Shown here in pieces: positions 55,465-64,000 of a stretch of DNA of 64,000 nucleotides (within the stretch, counting starts at the first letter, position 1; every line of letters starts with the position of its first letter). Both the position numbers and the translations under genes were made by a program. This DNA comes from Rhizobium sp. TH2 (GTDB lineage Bacteria > Pseudomonadota > Alphaproteobacteria > Rhizobiales > Rhizobiaceae). The notes beneath the pieces are model-generated. The model did not search any database. It saw nothing but the letters and a program-made list of their open reading frames with translations, and was not told where the DNA came from. The DNA is taken from the NCBI RefSeq assembly GCF_024707525.1, contig NZ_CP062231.1:930001-994000 (forward strand). Reading direction: 5' to 3'.

Positions 55465-55991
55465 CCGCAGCCAAGGCACGCCCGCCGGCGGATCTCGTAG
55501 TGGCGGCACAGGCCGGGGACCAGAGGGCGATTTCCGAACTTCTGGTCATCTGCCAGCCCGATATTCGCCGCTATGCCCGCCAGACCTGCAAGAGCCAGGA
55601 CATCGACGACGCGGTTCAGGACGCGATGATCGTCCTGTACCGGCAGGTGGGCACGCTACGCGTGGCCGCCGCGCTGCTGTCCTGGCTTTTCGCAGTCGTC
55701 AAGCGCGAATGCCTGCGGCAGGTCAGATTGGCGGCGCGCTTTGCGGGGTCGTCAACGGGCGCGGAAGCCGATCCCGACATCAGCCGTGCCGACCACGAAC
55801 TCCGGCTCGATATCGATGCAGCCTTGATTTCGCTGCCGGAACATTATCGCCGGATCATTATTCTACGCGACATAGAGGAACTGACGATCGGCGAGATAGC
55901 GGCGCGGCTGTCAATCACCGAGCAAGCCGCCAAGGCGCGGTTGCACAGGGCGCGAATGCTGGTCCGCGAATATCTCGGGCCGGAGACGTAG
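55461..55991 (+). CDS. Sigma-70 family RNA polymerase sigma factor (ECF-like)
   Basis: A 176-residue sigma factor with region 2 near residues 25-90 (QDIDDAVQDAMIVLYRQVGT, LLSWLFAVVKREC) and region 4 near 115-170 (LPEHYRRIIILRDIEELTIG; ARLHRARMLVREYL). Regions 1 and 3 are absent, as in ECF factors. No anti-sigma factor gene is adjacent; the coupled partner is a DUF2892 membrane protein. The regulon is unknown. The stop lies nine bases from the convergent oxidoreductase gene. Confidence 0.88.
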   Translation: MTAAKARPPADLVVAAQAGDQRAISELLVICQPDIRRYARQTCKSQDIDDAVQDAMIVLYRQVGTLRVAAALLSWLFAVVKRECLRQVRLAARFAGSSTGAEADPDISRADHELRLDIDAALISLPEHYRRIIILRDIEELTIGEIAARLSITEQAAKARLHRARMLVREYLGPET

Positions 55992-56000
55992 TATCCGGGC

Positions 56001-57293
56001 TCAGATTTTATCCATCATGGCATACCAGCTGAGCGCCAGGAACAGCAGCGGCGCGCGCAGTGCGGTGCCGCCGGGGAAGGCGGGCACCTTGAGACCACGA
56101 AAGAGTTCGAGATCGGTCCTGTTGGCGCCGGTCACGAGGTCGGCATAGAGCTTGCCGCAATAGTTGGCGAGCATCACGCCGTGGCCGGAATAACCGCCGA
56201 TCGAGGTCACGCCCGGCATGATCTCGCGCACGAAGGGCTGGCGGGGCAGGGTGATGCCGACATAGCCGCCCCAGCCATGGGTGAATTCGATATCTTTCAG
56301 CGCCGGATAGATCTCAGCCACTTGCCGGCGGATGTGATCGGTAATGTCGCGCGGCTTCTCCGACGTATAGGCCTCGCGCCCGCCGAACAGCAGGCGATTG
56401 TCCCTGGTCTTGCGGAAATAGCGCACGACGAAACGGCTGTCGGCGACGGATTCCTTGCCCGGCAGGATCGGCGGGAAATTGTCGAGCGGCGGCGTCGCGC
56501 CAATGAACGAACCGATCGGCATCACATGCGCCTCGGTCACCGGTTCCAGCCCGTCCGTATAGGCATCCGTGGCCACCAGCGCCTTGTCTGCGGTAATCGT
56601 CCCGCGCGGCGTCTCGATAACGACCTTGCCGCCCTGCTTGCTGATCTTGGTCGCCCGCGTCATTTCGTGGATCTTGGCGCCCGCGGCCTGCGCCACGCGC
56701 GCAAGACCCACCATCAGCTTCATCGGATGGATATGACCGGTATTCTTGTCGTAAACGCCGAAATGGAAACGCGCCGAACCAAGCCTGGTCGCGGTCTCTT
56801 CCTTCTCCATGAAGTGGAGATGCGGATAGTTGTAGCGCTCGGCGGCGATTTCGGGATTGGCGCGGAACGCCTTTTCGTAGCGGGCCTTGTGGCCAACGAG
56901 CATGTGGCCCTGCATGTATTCGATGTCGATCTCATGCTCGGTGGCGAAATCCAGCAGGTGATGCTTGGCGGTCTCGGCCATGTCGAACAGCGCCTTCGAA
57001 AGCGGCAGCCCGAACTCATCCTCATATTCCTCGGGCCACCAGCGCTGGCCGGTACCGAGTTGGCCGCCATTGCGGCCGGATGCGCCATCACCGAAGCGGT
57101 TTGCATCGATCAGCACCACATCCACGCCGGATTTCGCCAGATTGTAGGCCGCCTGCAGGCCGGTGAAACCACCACCGATGATAGCGACGCTGGCATTGAC
57201 CGATCCATCGAGCGGCGGATATTCCGGTCGGTCGTCGATCGACGCTTCATACCAGGAAATACCGGGGGAGATCGGGCTCTGCCATGCCATCAT
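56001..57293 (-). CDS. FAD-dependent oxidoreductase, PuuB/DadA type
   Basis: A 430-residue member of the DAO family. The N-terminal FAD-binding loop is SVAIIGGGFTGLQAAYNLAK, with GRNGGQLGTGQRWW typical of gamma-glutamylputrescine oxidase-like proteins. The C-terminal GGYSGHGVMLANYCGKLYAD closes the flavin site. It likely oxidises an amine or amino acid with oxygen. It has no amino-acid or polyamine catabolism genes next to it, so the substrate is open. A second ATG three bases downstream is an equally possible start. Confidence 0.86.
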   Translation of the reverse strand: MMAWQSPISPGISWYEASIDDRPEYPPLDGSVNASVAIIGGGFTGLQAAYNLAKSGVDVVLIDANRFGDGASGRNGGQLGTGQRWWPEEYEDEFGLPLSKALFDMAETAKHHLLDFATEHEIDIEYMQGHMLVGHKARYEKAFRANPEIAAERYNYPHLHFMEKEETATRLGSARFHFGVYDKNTGHIHPMKLMVGLARVAQAAGAKIHEMTRATKISKQGGKVVIETPRGTITADKALVATDAYTDGLEPVTEAHVMPIGSFIGATPPLDNFPPILPGKESVADSRFVVRYFRKTRDNRLLFGGREAYTSEKPRDITDHIRRQVAEIYPALKDIEFTHGWGGYVGITLPRQPFVREIMPGVTSIGGYSGHGVMLANYCGKLYADLVTGANRTDLELFRGLKVPAFPGGTALRAPLLFLALSWYAMMDKI

Positions 57294-57375
57294 GCGGACT
57301 CGGACGTTGTTTCAATGCCCGAAGTGTCTAGCCTGAAAGCCTTCGAAGAGACAAGCTGCGCCGGCAGAAATAGAA

Positions 57376-57396
57376 CGGCCCGGGAGACCCGGGCCG
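57376..57396 (-). terminator. Terminator of the large MCP gene
   Basis: Perfect 9-bp stem CGGCCCGGG (57376-57384) and CCCGGGCCG (57388-57396) with loop AGA. Read on the - strand it is followed by TTCTATTTCTG, consistent with rho-independent termination 24 bp after the MCP stop. Confidence 0.8.
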
Positions 57397-57419
57397 CTGT
57401 AAGAGGACTTGAAAAAGGA

Positions 57420-59939
57420 TTAGGCTGCTTCGCGCCGGTTTCCGTCGGCATCCAGATGGAAGCGGCCCACCAGTTCCATCAGCACATCGGCCTCTTCGGC
57501 GAGGCGCCGCGTCGCCGCATTGGTTTCCTCAACCATGGCTGCGTTGCGCTGGGTCATCTGGTCCATGGCGTTGACCGATGCGTTGACCTCTTCCAGCGAG
57601 ACCGACTGTTCGCGGGCCGAGGTCGCGATCAGATCGACATGGCCAGAGAGATCGACGATCTGGTTCGAGATCTCGATCAGCGCGCTGCCGGTCTCCTCGA
57701 CGAAGCGGGCGCCTGTTGCCACTTCGTCGGTCGCATTGACGATCAGGCTGCCGATCTCCTTGGCCGCCTTGGCCGAGCGCTGTGCGAGTTCCCGCACTTC
57801 ATGCGCGACGACCGCGAAGCCCTTGCCGGTCTCGCCGGCGCGGGCGGCCTCGACACCGGCATTCAGTGCGAGGAGGTTGGTCTGGAAGGCGATCGAGTCG
57901 ATGACGCCGATGATCTGGCCGATCTTGTTGGAAGCGTCCTTGATCCGCATCATCGCCGAGATGGCGTTCTGCACGATCTCCGAGGAATTGTCGGCCTTCT
58001 GCTTGGCATAGAATACGATCTTCTGCGCCTCGCCGGTGCGCTCCGTCGAGGTCTTCACCGTCGCGGTGATTTCCTCGATCGACGCGGCTGCTTCCTCGAG
58101 TGCCGCCGCCTGCTGCTCGGTGCGCTTGGACAGGTCGTTGGCTGCTTCATGCATCTGGCGGCCGTTGTCCTGGATCATGCTCGACGAGCTGAGGATCTCG
58201 GCAAGCGTGTCGCGAAGCCCGACGACAGAGGTATTGAAGTCGTGCCGGAGCTTGTCGAGGTTGCCCGCAAACGGCGTGTCGATGGATGTATCGAGCCTGC
58301 CATGCGCCAGTTCCGAGAGCGCCATCGCCAGCGCTTCCACCGCGAATTCGACCTGCCGGTTGATCTCCTGCCGCTCGCGCTCGTTGCGCAGCCTTTCCGT
58401 CTCGGCGGCCTGGCGTTCGTCGTCCGCCTGCTCTTCCATCGAGACCTTGGCGAGCGCGTTTTCCTTGAACACGGTCAGCGCCCGGGCCATGTCGCCGATC
58501 TCGTCGGAGCGGCGGTCGCCTGAAATGCCGGTGTCGAGCATGCCGTCCGCCAGCCGCCGCATCGTGGCGGTGATCTGGCCGATCGGCCGCTTGAACGTGA
58601 AGACCATGCCGATGCCGGCCAGCAGCGCGATCAGGATGCCGAGAGCCGTCGCACCGATCGAGATCGTGTTGGCTTCCTTGCGCTCGTGGCTCGCATTTTC
58701 CTTTTGCAGGGCGGCAAAGTCGGAGAGCAATTGCCAGGTCCGGTCGATGCGCGCCGCCGCGTCGGCGAATTTCGCATTGCGGTCGGCGGAGTTCTTGACG
58801 ATCTGGGTGCCGGCACTCATCAGGCTTGCGTTCATCGCCGCCGTCTTCTCCGGCAGGGCGGTGAAATAGGGATCTTCCTTTGCGCCCTTGGAGACGCGCT
58901 CTATCTCGATTTCATACATGTAAATCGACTGCTTGACGCCTTCGAGCGTCTCCGCCGACGGTGCATAGATCAGCTTGGATGCCAGGATACGGATCGTGGC
59001 GTGGTTCTGGTTGACGTAGCGCATGCGCCCGGCGATCGCCTCGGCCTTGGAGATTTCGGCGTCGGTTGCCTTGATCGTCTTGATCGCCTCGCGGGTCATC
59101 ATCCCGGAGATTTCCTTGAACAGCGATGCGGAGGCCCGCAGCTTGAAGAACTGCGCGCCGGCGCTTTCGAGCGCCGATGCGCCGCCATCGTTCTTCATCA
59201 TCGCGTCGAGCAGCGGCCGTCCTCCGGCCTCGAAGGCTGTACCGGCCGAAGCCTTGTCCTTCGGCAGCAGCACCTTGACGGTCTTCATCGTGGTCTCGAG
59301 TTCGACCGCGTATTTCTTCAGCGCTTCGAGCTTCTTTGCAAGTTCCGATTCTTTCTGGAAGTCGAACGACATCCTGTTGACCATGTCGGCCGCAAGATCG
59401 AGCGCGTAGGCTTTCTGCAGGCTGGACTTGTTCTTGTTGGCCTTGCGGCTGCCGGCATTGGCCAGCGCGGTGATCTTGCGCTGGGTCTCTTCCTGCATTT
59501 TCACCATCTCGTCGAGAATGGAATTGACCTCGGCGAGCGACTTCACTTCAGCTTCGTGAAGCTGCCACATGCTTTCGATGTTGGCCGAGATACCTTTCGC
59601 CTCGTCCACGGCCTGGCGGAGCTGGTCGACGCCCGCTTCCGTATCAAGGCTTGCGGCCGTCGCCTCAAGCGCGGCGAGCTGCTCGGCCGCCCGGTGCTTG
59701 GCGTCCTGGTAGGTCTCGTCGGACACGTTCGAGAGGAACCGATTCATGCTCGCATAGACGTCCTTGAAGCCGCGCAGCGAGGTCATCACCGTATTGGAAA
59801 TCTCCATGCGGCCGACGAGAAGGCCAGAAGCATAGAGTCCGGTCAGCCCAACGGCGAGCATGGAGAGAACAAATGGGATGACGAAAAGAAAGACTTTGGT
59901 CTGAATCTTGAATCGCGAAAGAATTTTGTCGAAGAACAT
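57420..59939 (-). CDS. Methyl-accepting chemotaxis protein with large periplasmic domain
   Basis: An 839-residue chemoreceptor. An N-terminal membrane helix (about 16-38), a periplasmic helical domain of about 385 residues (HBM-like in look), and a second membrane helix near 430-450 ([20 protein letters not shown]) are followed by HAMP ([20 protein letters not shown]), a second HAMP-like segment, and the conserved signalling hairpin ([40 protein letters not shown]). There is no C-terminal CheR-binding pentapeptide visible; it ends NRREAA. The ligand is unknown. Confidence 0.93.
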   Translation of the reverse strand: MFFDKILSRFKIQTKVFLFVIPFVLSMLAVGLTGLYASGLLVGRMEISNTVMTSLRGFKDVYASMNRFLSNVSDETYQDAKHRAAEQLAALEATAASLDTEAGVDQLRQAVDEAKGISANIESMWQLHEAEVKSLAEVNSILDEMVKMQEETQRKITALANAGSRKANKNKSSLQKAYALDLAADMVNRMSFDFQKESELAKKLEALKKYAVELETTMKTVKVLLPKDKASAGTAFEAGGRPLLDAMMKNDGGASALESAGAQFFKLRASASLFKEISGMMTREAIKTIKATDAEISKAEAIAGRMRYVNQNHATIRILASKLIYAPSAETLEGVKQSIYMYEIEIERVSKGAKEDPYFTALPEKTAAMNASLMSAGTQIVKNSADRNAKFADAAARIDRTWQLLSDFAALQKENASHERKEANTISIGATALGILIALLAGIGMVFTFKRPIGQITATMRRLADGMLDTGISGDRRSDEIGDMARALTVFKENALAKVSMEEQADDERQAAETERLRNERERQEINRQVEFAVEALAMALSELAHGRLDTSIDTPFAGNLDKLRHDFNTSVVGLRDTLAEILSSSSMIQDNGRQMHEAANDLSKRTEQQAAALEEAAASIEEITATVKTSTERTGEAQKIVFYAKQKADNSSEIVQNAISAMMRIKDASNKIGQIIGVIDSIAFQTNLLALNAGVEAARAGETGKGFAVVAHEVRELAQRSAKAAKEIGSLIVNATDEVATGARFVEETGSALIEISNQIVDLSGHVDLIATSAREQSVSLEEVNASVNAMDQMTQRNAAMVEETNAATRRLAEEADVLMELVGRFHLDADGNRREAA

Positions 59940-60152
59940 CGCTCTGACCCCGGGGATTGGCTAAGGCAACTGGACACTTCAGGAAAAGGCACGAGCACTG
60001 GCGGGTGCTTCTTATGGTCAACAAAATGTAAACGATCATACTTAACAATTCGCAAATATAGTTCAGTATGACCTGAAATACGGTTAATACCTTGCGGGCA
60101 GACTGGGGTCGGGTGTAACCAATCGGGCGTTTGATCTTTGAGGAGATGCAGC

Positions 60153-60545
60153 ATGGACCGGTTCACCGGTGGTTGCCGATGCGGCAATGTCCGATTTGTG
60201 GCGTCGGGGCGCCCATACCGGATCGGGATTTGTCATTGCTTCGATTGCCGCAAGCATCATGGCGCCCTCTTTCACGCTTCCGCCATCTTCCCGCGGGAGG
60301 CGGTGGCGATCGAGGGCGAAACAGGCGACTACCTTGGGCGATTTTTCTGCCCCCGCTGCGGCTCGCCCGTTTTCGCACGCGACGATGACGAGATCGAAGT
60401 GAATCTGGGGTCGCTCGATGCCCCTGACCAACTGACGCCGACCTATGAGCTTTGGACCACCCGCCGCGAATCCTGGTTGCCGCCGTTCCCGCACATGAGA
60501 AAATACGACCGCAATCGTGACGCCAAGGGTCGCTCCGAGGAATAG
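60153..60545 (+). CDS. GFA family (CENP-V/GFA) zinc-binding protein
   Basis: A 130-residue protein of the glutathione-dependent formaldehyde-activating enzyme fold. Zinc ligands are seen as C-x-C in GGCRCGNVRF, C-x-C-x2-C in ICHCFDCRKHHG and C-x2-C in FCPRCGSPVF. The ATG at 60153 is eight bases after GAGGAG, which decides the start. Many members of the family have no proven reaction. The gene stands alone and no operon partner is evident. Confidence 0.88.
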   Translation: MDRFTGGCRCGNVRFVASGRPYRIGICHCFDCRKHHGALFHASAIFPREAVAIEGETGDYLGRFFCPRCGSPVFARDDDEIEVNLGSLDAPDQLTPTYELWTTRRESWLPPFPHMRKYDRNRDAKGRSEE

Positions 60546-60570
60546 GGCGCGCTGACCGCCCACAGGCGCG

Positions 60571-62079
60571 TCACGCCGGAAGGCCGGCCTTGAGGAAGCC
60601 CTCGATGGCATGATCCCGTATGGCGTCGTCACCGAAGGGCTCCGTATCGACCCAATACTGGGTCGAAAAATGCGGGTTTGCGATGAGGAAAAGCTCGACC
60701 TCCGTGCGCGCTTCGTCGAGCCGGCCGAGCTGCGCAAGACTTGCCGCCAGGAAGCGGCGCGAGCTCGTGCGATAGGTCTCTTCTCGCTTCAGCGTCGCGA
60801 CGGCGGCTTCGTAGTCGCGGGCGGCGTATTGGGTTGCCCCCAGCACCAGATAATACCAGCTGGGCGGAAACGGGTTCAGCCGAAACGCCTTGCGGATATG
60901 TTCGAGGCCTTCCTCGACGCGCCCGCCCAGACACGCGATGTCGGAGAGGGTTGCCCAGGTGTCGGCCTCGTTGGGGTCGAGTTCGATGGCTGTGGCGAAT
61001 TCCGCATCCGCCTCGGCGAACTTGCGTTCATATGCGAGCAGGTTCGCCAGGACCCAGTGGCAGCCGGCGTCGTTGGGGTCGATCTCGACGGCTTTGCGTG
61101 CCAGCTCCAATGCAAGGCTGCGGTTGGGTTCCATCGGCTGACCCCAATGCACCCATCCCATCCAGTGGTTCATGGCAAGCCAGCGATAGGCCTCCGCGTA
61201 ACCGGGATCGAGCGAAATCGCGCGCGTGAGCATCAGATGCGCCTCACGTCCGGTTTGCGGCGAATCGTCCATCAACCTGCGTGCCCGCACGCAGAGATCA
61301 TAGGCCTCCAGGCTCCTGGGGCGATTGCGCGGCGGGGTCACGCGCAGCCGGCCGAGCAGCGCTTCCACGATCTTGGCGGTGACCTCGTCCTGAACGGCAA
61401 AGATATCCTCCAGGCCGCGATCGAAGCGTTCCGCCCAGAGATGCTCGCCGTTCATCGCATCGACCAGCTGGGCGTTGATGCGCACACGCCCGGCGGCGCG
61501 CCTGGCACTTCCCTCCAGCAGGTAGCGCACGCCGAGGACTTCGGCGATCTCGCGCACGTCCATCGACTTTCCCTTGTAGGCAAAGGCCGAATTGCGCGCG
61601 ATGACGAACAGGTCGGATGTCCTGGAAAGGTCGGTGATCAGGTCCTCGGTCATCCCGTCCGCGAAGGATTCCTGCTCGGGATCGTTGGAGAGATTGACGA
61701 AGGGCAGTACCGCTATCGATGGCTTGCTGGGCAAGGCCAAAGGCTCACGCTTCGCACCGCCAGGCTGTTCGATGGTCCCGGTGAAGCGGTAACCGACGCG
61801 CGGAATCGTGGCGATCCATTCACCGCCATCGGGAGCCGGGCCAAGCAGCTTGCGGAGTTGCGCGATCTGGACGGTCAGATTGCCTTCCTCGACATTCAAA
61901 CCCGGCCATGCCGCATCCATCAGTTCGGCCTTGCCGACGATTTGCCCGGGCCGTCCGACGAGCGCGGCGAGCAGCTTTACACCGCGGGAGCCAGCGGCAA
62001 CCGGAACATCGTTCCGAAGAAGCGTTTCAGCTCCCGGATCAAGGACGAACGGACCAAAGGCAATGCGCGTGTCCTGCAT
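60571..62079 (-). CDS. Winged-helix transcriptional regulator with TolB-like and TPR domains
   Basis: A 502-residue regulator. An OmpR/CadC-type DNA-binding domain at residues ~1-100 (EEGNLTVQIAQLRKLLGPAP, IATIPRVGYRFTG) is followed by a domain similar to the TolB N-terminal part used by adenylate cyclase-like regulators (FVNLSNDPEQESFADGMTED; LEGSARRAAGRVRINAQLVD). About six TPR-like repeats run from ~250 to the end. No cyclase catalytic domain and no membrane helix. It is divergent from the DUF1127 gene, which may be a target. Confidence 0.86.
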   Translation of the reverse strand: MQDTRIAFGPFVLDPGAETLLRNDVPVAAGSRGVKLLAALVGRPGQIVGKAELMDAAWPGLNVEEGNLTVQIAQLRKLLGPAPDGGEWIATIPRVGYRFTGTIEQPGGAKREPLALPSKPSIAVLPFVNLSNDPEQESFADGMTEDLITDLSRTSDLFVIARNSAFAYKGKSMDVREIAEVLGVRYLLEGSARRAAGRVRINAQLVDAMNGEHLWAERFDRGLEDIFAVQDEVTAKIVEALLGRLRVTPPRNRPRSLEAYDLCVRARRLMDDSPQTGREAHLMLTRAISLDPGYAEAYRWLAMNHWMGWVHWGQPMEPNRSLALELARKAVEIDPNDAGCHWVLANLLAYERKFAEADAEFATAIELDPNEADTWATLSDIACLGGRVEEGLEHIRKAFRLNPFPPSWYYLVLGATQYAARDYEAAVATLKREETYRTSSRRFLAASLAQLGRLDEARTEVELFLIANPHFSTQYWVDTEPFGDDAIRDHAIEGFLKAGLPA

Positions 62080-62215
62080 AGGACGCAGCTATAGCGGCTT
62101 TGGAACTTTTTGCGAACTATTTGGGAGGGCTTAAGTACGACTCTGATCGCATCCGGCAGAATGTAGTCTCATTCAAGTCGAGGGCCACCGGCTCTCAAAT
62201 CGTATGGAGGCTGCC
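62080..62215. promoter_or_regulatory. Divergent promoter region, regulator and DUF1127 gene
   Basis: 136 bp between divergent start codons. GGAGG at 62206-62210 is the DUF1127 ribosome site. No clear operator palindrome was seen. Confidence 0.45.
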
Positions 62216-62548
62216 ATGAATGATAGTCCCACCCTGAGGCTGGCGGAAATGTCGCGTCGGCATTACAGTCTGGCGACCCTGCGAGGCACGATTGCGGCCT
62301 GGCGTGAGCGGGCATTTTTTCGCTGGGAACTCGAGCAAATGTTAAGGGACAATCCTCATTTGATCGATGATACAGGTCTTACAAAACGGCAGGCCGAGGC
62401 GGAGATCGCCAAGCCCTTCTGGCAGACATACGGCGAACACGCCAATGATATCGGATCGTCAGTATCGGCTCGCCTCAGTGGTTCACCGGCACTTGCAATT
62501 GCCGGAATTTTTACAGCACTGATTCAGGGGCCGCATGACTGCCGATAG
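62216..62548 (+). CDS. DUF1127-containing small protein
   Basis: A 110-residue protein containing the short Arg-rich DUF1127 motif, AAWRERAFFRWELEQMLRDN and LIDDTGLTKRQAEAE, at residues ~32-65. DUF1127 proteins in rhizobia and other alphaproteobacteria have been linked to phosphate/carbon metabolism and RNA turnover. This one is longer than the common ~47-residue forms, with extra sequence on both sides. ATG at 62216 has GGAGG six bases upstream. Its last 14 bases overlap the MFS start. Confidence 0.82.
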   Translation: MNDSPTLRLAEMSRRHYSLATLRGTIAAWRERAFFRWELEQMLRDNPHLIDDTGLTKRQAEAEIAKPFWQTYGEHANDIGSSVSARLSGSPALAIAGIFTALIQGPHDCR

Positions 62549-63713
62549 CACGACATCGCCGCGAGATGATCGGACGCCATGGGCCGCGATGGCGGGCATC
62601 ATCGCGACCGTCACGGTGTTCGCCCTCGCGCAGGGCCTGACCTATCCGCTGCTCAGCTTCATCCTGGAGCGGCAAGGGACGACGTCTGGCCTGATCGGCC
62701 TGTCTGCTGCGATGACGCCGCTGGGCTTCATCGTATCGGCGCCCTTCATTCCGGCGCTGTCTCGCCGCCTGGGCGGCGGACGGCTGGCGATCCTGTGCTC
62801 GATCCTGGCCGCGCCGATCCTGATCGCGATTGCCTGGACTGAGGACGTCTGGGCCTGGATGCCGCTGCGCTTCCTGCTCGGCTTCGTTGCCAATCCGCTC
62901 TATGTGATCAGCGAAACCTGGCTGATCACGATCACGCCCGCGCCGCGCCGGGGCCGCATTATGGGCCTCTATTCATCGATCGTTTCGGGCGGTTTTGCCA
63001 TCGGCCCGCTGTCGCTGGGCCTGGTCGGGACGCAGGGTTGGCCGCCGTTCATGGTCGGCATCGTGGCCTTCCTTCTCTGTGGCCTGATCGTGCTCGCGGT
63101 CGTGCCGCGCCTGCCTGATATGCCTGACGAAGGTGAGGCGACATCGGTCGGCGGCTTCTTCGCACTGGCGCCGCTGCTGTTATTCGCGGTTTTCGCCGCC
63201 GCTGCCTTCGAGCAGAGCCTGCTTTCCCTGTTCGCGGTCTATGGCGCGGCACTCGGCAGCGGCGAGGGGCGCATCGCCTCGCTCATCACCTGTTTCATCG
63301 CCGGCAATGCCGTTTTCCAGATCATGCTCGGGCGCGTCGCCGAACAATCTGGCTCGATGCGGACCATGCTGTTCTGCGCCCTGGTTTCGCTGGCCGGTTG
63401 CCTGCTGATGCCGGCGAGCTTCCATTCATGGCTCATCTGGCCGATCATTTTCGTCTGGGGCGGAGCCTCGTTCGGGATCTACACGATGGCACTGATCCAA
63501 CTCGGCGAGCGTTTCACCGGCCAGGCCCTGATCGCCGGCAATGCGGCCTTCGCGCTGGCATGGGGCATAGGCGGCATCGTGGGCTCGCCCGCCACCGGCC
63601 TCACGATGCAACTTATCGGACACCAGGGACTGCCAGTGTCCCTTGGCGTGCTGTGCTGTGTGCTGGCGGTGTTCTTGATGGCACCGCACCGGAGACGGGG
63701 TCCCCAGCGCTGA
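62535..63713 (+). CDS. MFS-family transporter
   Basis: A 392-residue major facilitator with about twelve hydrophobic segments. The motif between segments 2 and 3 (PALSRRLGGGRLAIL) and GLYSSIVSGGFAIGPLSLGL are typical of the drug/YcaD-type MFS. It probably exports or imports small molecules; the substrate cannot be read from sequence. The start overlaps the DUF1127 gene by 14 bases, implying coupling. Confidence 0.88.
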   Translation: MTADSTTSPRDDRTPWAAMAGIIATVTVFALAQGLTYPLLSFILERQGTTSGLIGLSAAMTPLGFIVSAPFIPALSRRLGGGRLAILCSILAAPILIAIAWTEDVWAWMPLRFLLGFVANPLYVISETWLITITPAPRRGRIMGLYSSIVSGGFAIGPLSLGLVGTQGWPPFMVGIVAFLLCGLIVLAVVPRLPDMPDEGEATSVGGFFALAPLLLFAVFAAAAFEQSLLSLFAVYGAALGSGEGRIASLITCFIAGNAVFQIMLGRVAEQSGSMRTMLFCALVSLAGCLLMPASFHSWLIWPIIFVWGGASFGIYTMALIQLGERFTGQALIAGNAAFALAWGIGGIVGSPATGLTMQLIGHQGLPVSLGVLCCVLAVFLMAPHRRRGPQR

Positions 63714-63739
63714 AGGACTTTTGGATGTGATGTCAGATA

Positions 63740-64000
63740 TCAGGCGGCGCGGACAAATCCGGTCTGTGCCTCGCCATCGCCCAGTCGGAACCGGCCGACC
63801 AGTTCCATCAGCATGTCGGCTTCCTCGGCGAGCTGGCGGGTGGCAGCACTCGTCTCTTCCACCATGGCGGCGTTGCGCTGGGTCATCTGGTCCATCGAAT
63901 CGACTGAGGCGTTGACCTCCTGCAACGACACGGACTGTTCGCGCGCCGATCTTGCGATCAGGTCGACCTGGCTGGAAATCTCGACGATCTGGTGTGAAAT
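63740..64000 (-). CDS. Methyl-accepting chemotaxis protein, C-terminal end (partial)
   Basis: The last 86 codons of an MCP gene whose 5' part lies beyond the right edge. The sequence ([40 protein letters not shown]) is the end of the signalling hairpin and is very close to the end of the MCP at 57420. It lies 26 bp from the convergent MFS stop. The sensor part is not visible. Confidence 0.88.
   Translation of the reverse strand: MSHQIVEISSQVDLIARSAREQSVSLQEVNASVDSMDQMTQRNAAMVEETSAATRQLAEEADMLMELVGRFRLGDGEAQTGFVRAA

Noticed and set aside
56181..58523. A 780-codon open frame on the + strand across the oxidoreductase and MCP genes
   Set aside because: It is antisense to two well-recognised genes on the - strand, has no family resemblance, and its His/Arg/Gly-rich composition is typical of a shadow frame in GC-rich DNA.

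Overview
The window is a chromosomal segment of an alphaproteobacterium of the family Rhizobiaceae (Sinorhizobium/Ensifer, Rhizobium, Agrobacterium or a close relative). The evidence is a flagellar and chemotaxis cluster in the rhizobial order, with VisN/VisR, Rem, MotC, MotE, FlaF, FlbT, CheT and three tandem complex-filament flagellins; a zwf-pgl-edd Entner-Doudoroff operon; and TTAA-N7-TTAA (CtrA-type) boxes in flagellar promoters. No rRNA, tRNA, CRISPR array or insertion sequence was recognised.

Region 1 (1-4028): the distal half of the che operon, cheA(end)-cheW-cheR-cheB-cheY-cheD-cheT, on the + strand with stop/start overlaps. Region 2 (4190-7616): fliF, then the LuxR-type master regulator pair visN-visR. 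Region 3 (12793-7604, - strand): motA-fliM-fliN-fliG-flhB-orf150, covering a stator subunit, the switch complex and an export component. Region 4 (13045-21931, +): flgF-fliI-orf187-flgB-flgC-fliE-flgG-flgA-flgI-motE-flgH-fliL-fliP, covering rod, rings, ATPase and export gate. Region 5 (22209-25795): three 320-residue flagellins, each with its own leader and terminator. Region 6 (26070-31381): a FliH-like protein, motB, motC, fliK(motD) and a lytic transglycosylase. Region 7 (31665-43181): rem, hook genes flgE-flgK-flgL, flaF-flbT-flgD-fliQ-flhA-fliR, then FliJ-like, FlgJ, FlgN-like and FliL-like genes. Together this is nearly a complete flagellum plus its regulatory cascade (VisNR, then Rem, then structural genes, with FlaF/FlbT acting on flagellin).

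Region 8 (43182-50317) is accessory and metabolic: a WecG/TagA/CpsF glycosyltransferase; a cassette of sulfatase, stand-alone acyl carrier protein and alpha/beta hydrolase; a hypothetical gene; folD; and a Phd/PemK-like toxin-antitoxin pair. Region 9 (54967-50420, -): zwf-pgl-edd with a GNAT acetyltransferase coupled behind edd. Region 10 (55234-64000): a DUF2892 membrane protein with a sigma factor, a PuuB-like oxidoreductase, a large MCP, a GFA-family protein, a winged-helix/TPR regulator, a DUF1127 protein, an MFS transporter and the C-terminus of a second MCP running off the window.

The observations most worth a second look are: a canonical EF-hand loop and an Asp/Lys-rich 16-residue repeat in the MotB periplasmic linker; CtrA-type boxes (two at rem, one at flgB, one at flaC) with clustered GANTC sites at rem; a shared leader architecture in all three flagellin genes; the CheZ-like DxxxQ motif in CheT; nine Phe-Gly dipeptides in the FliN N-terminal extension; and the sulfatase/ACP/hydrolase cassette. 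All family assignments were made by reading the sequence; no database search was run.
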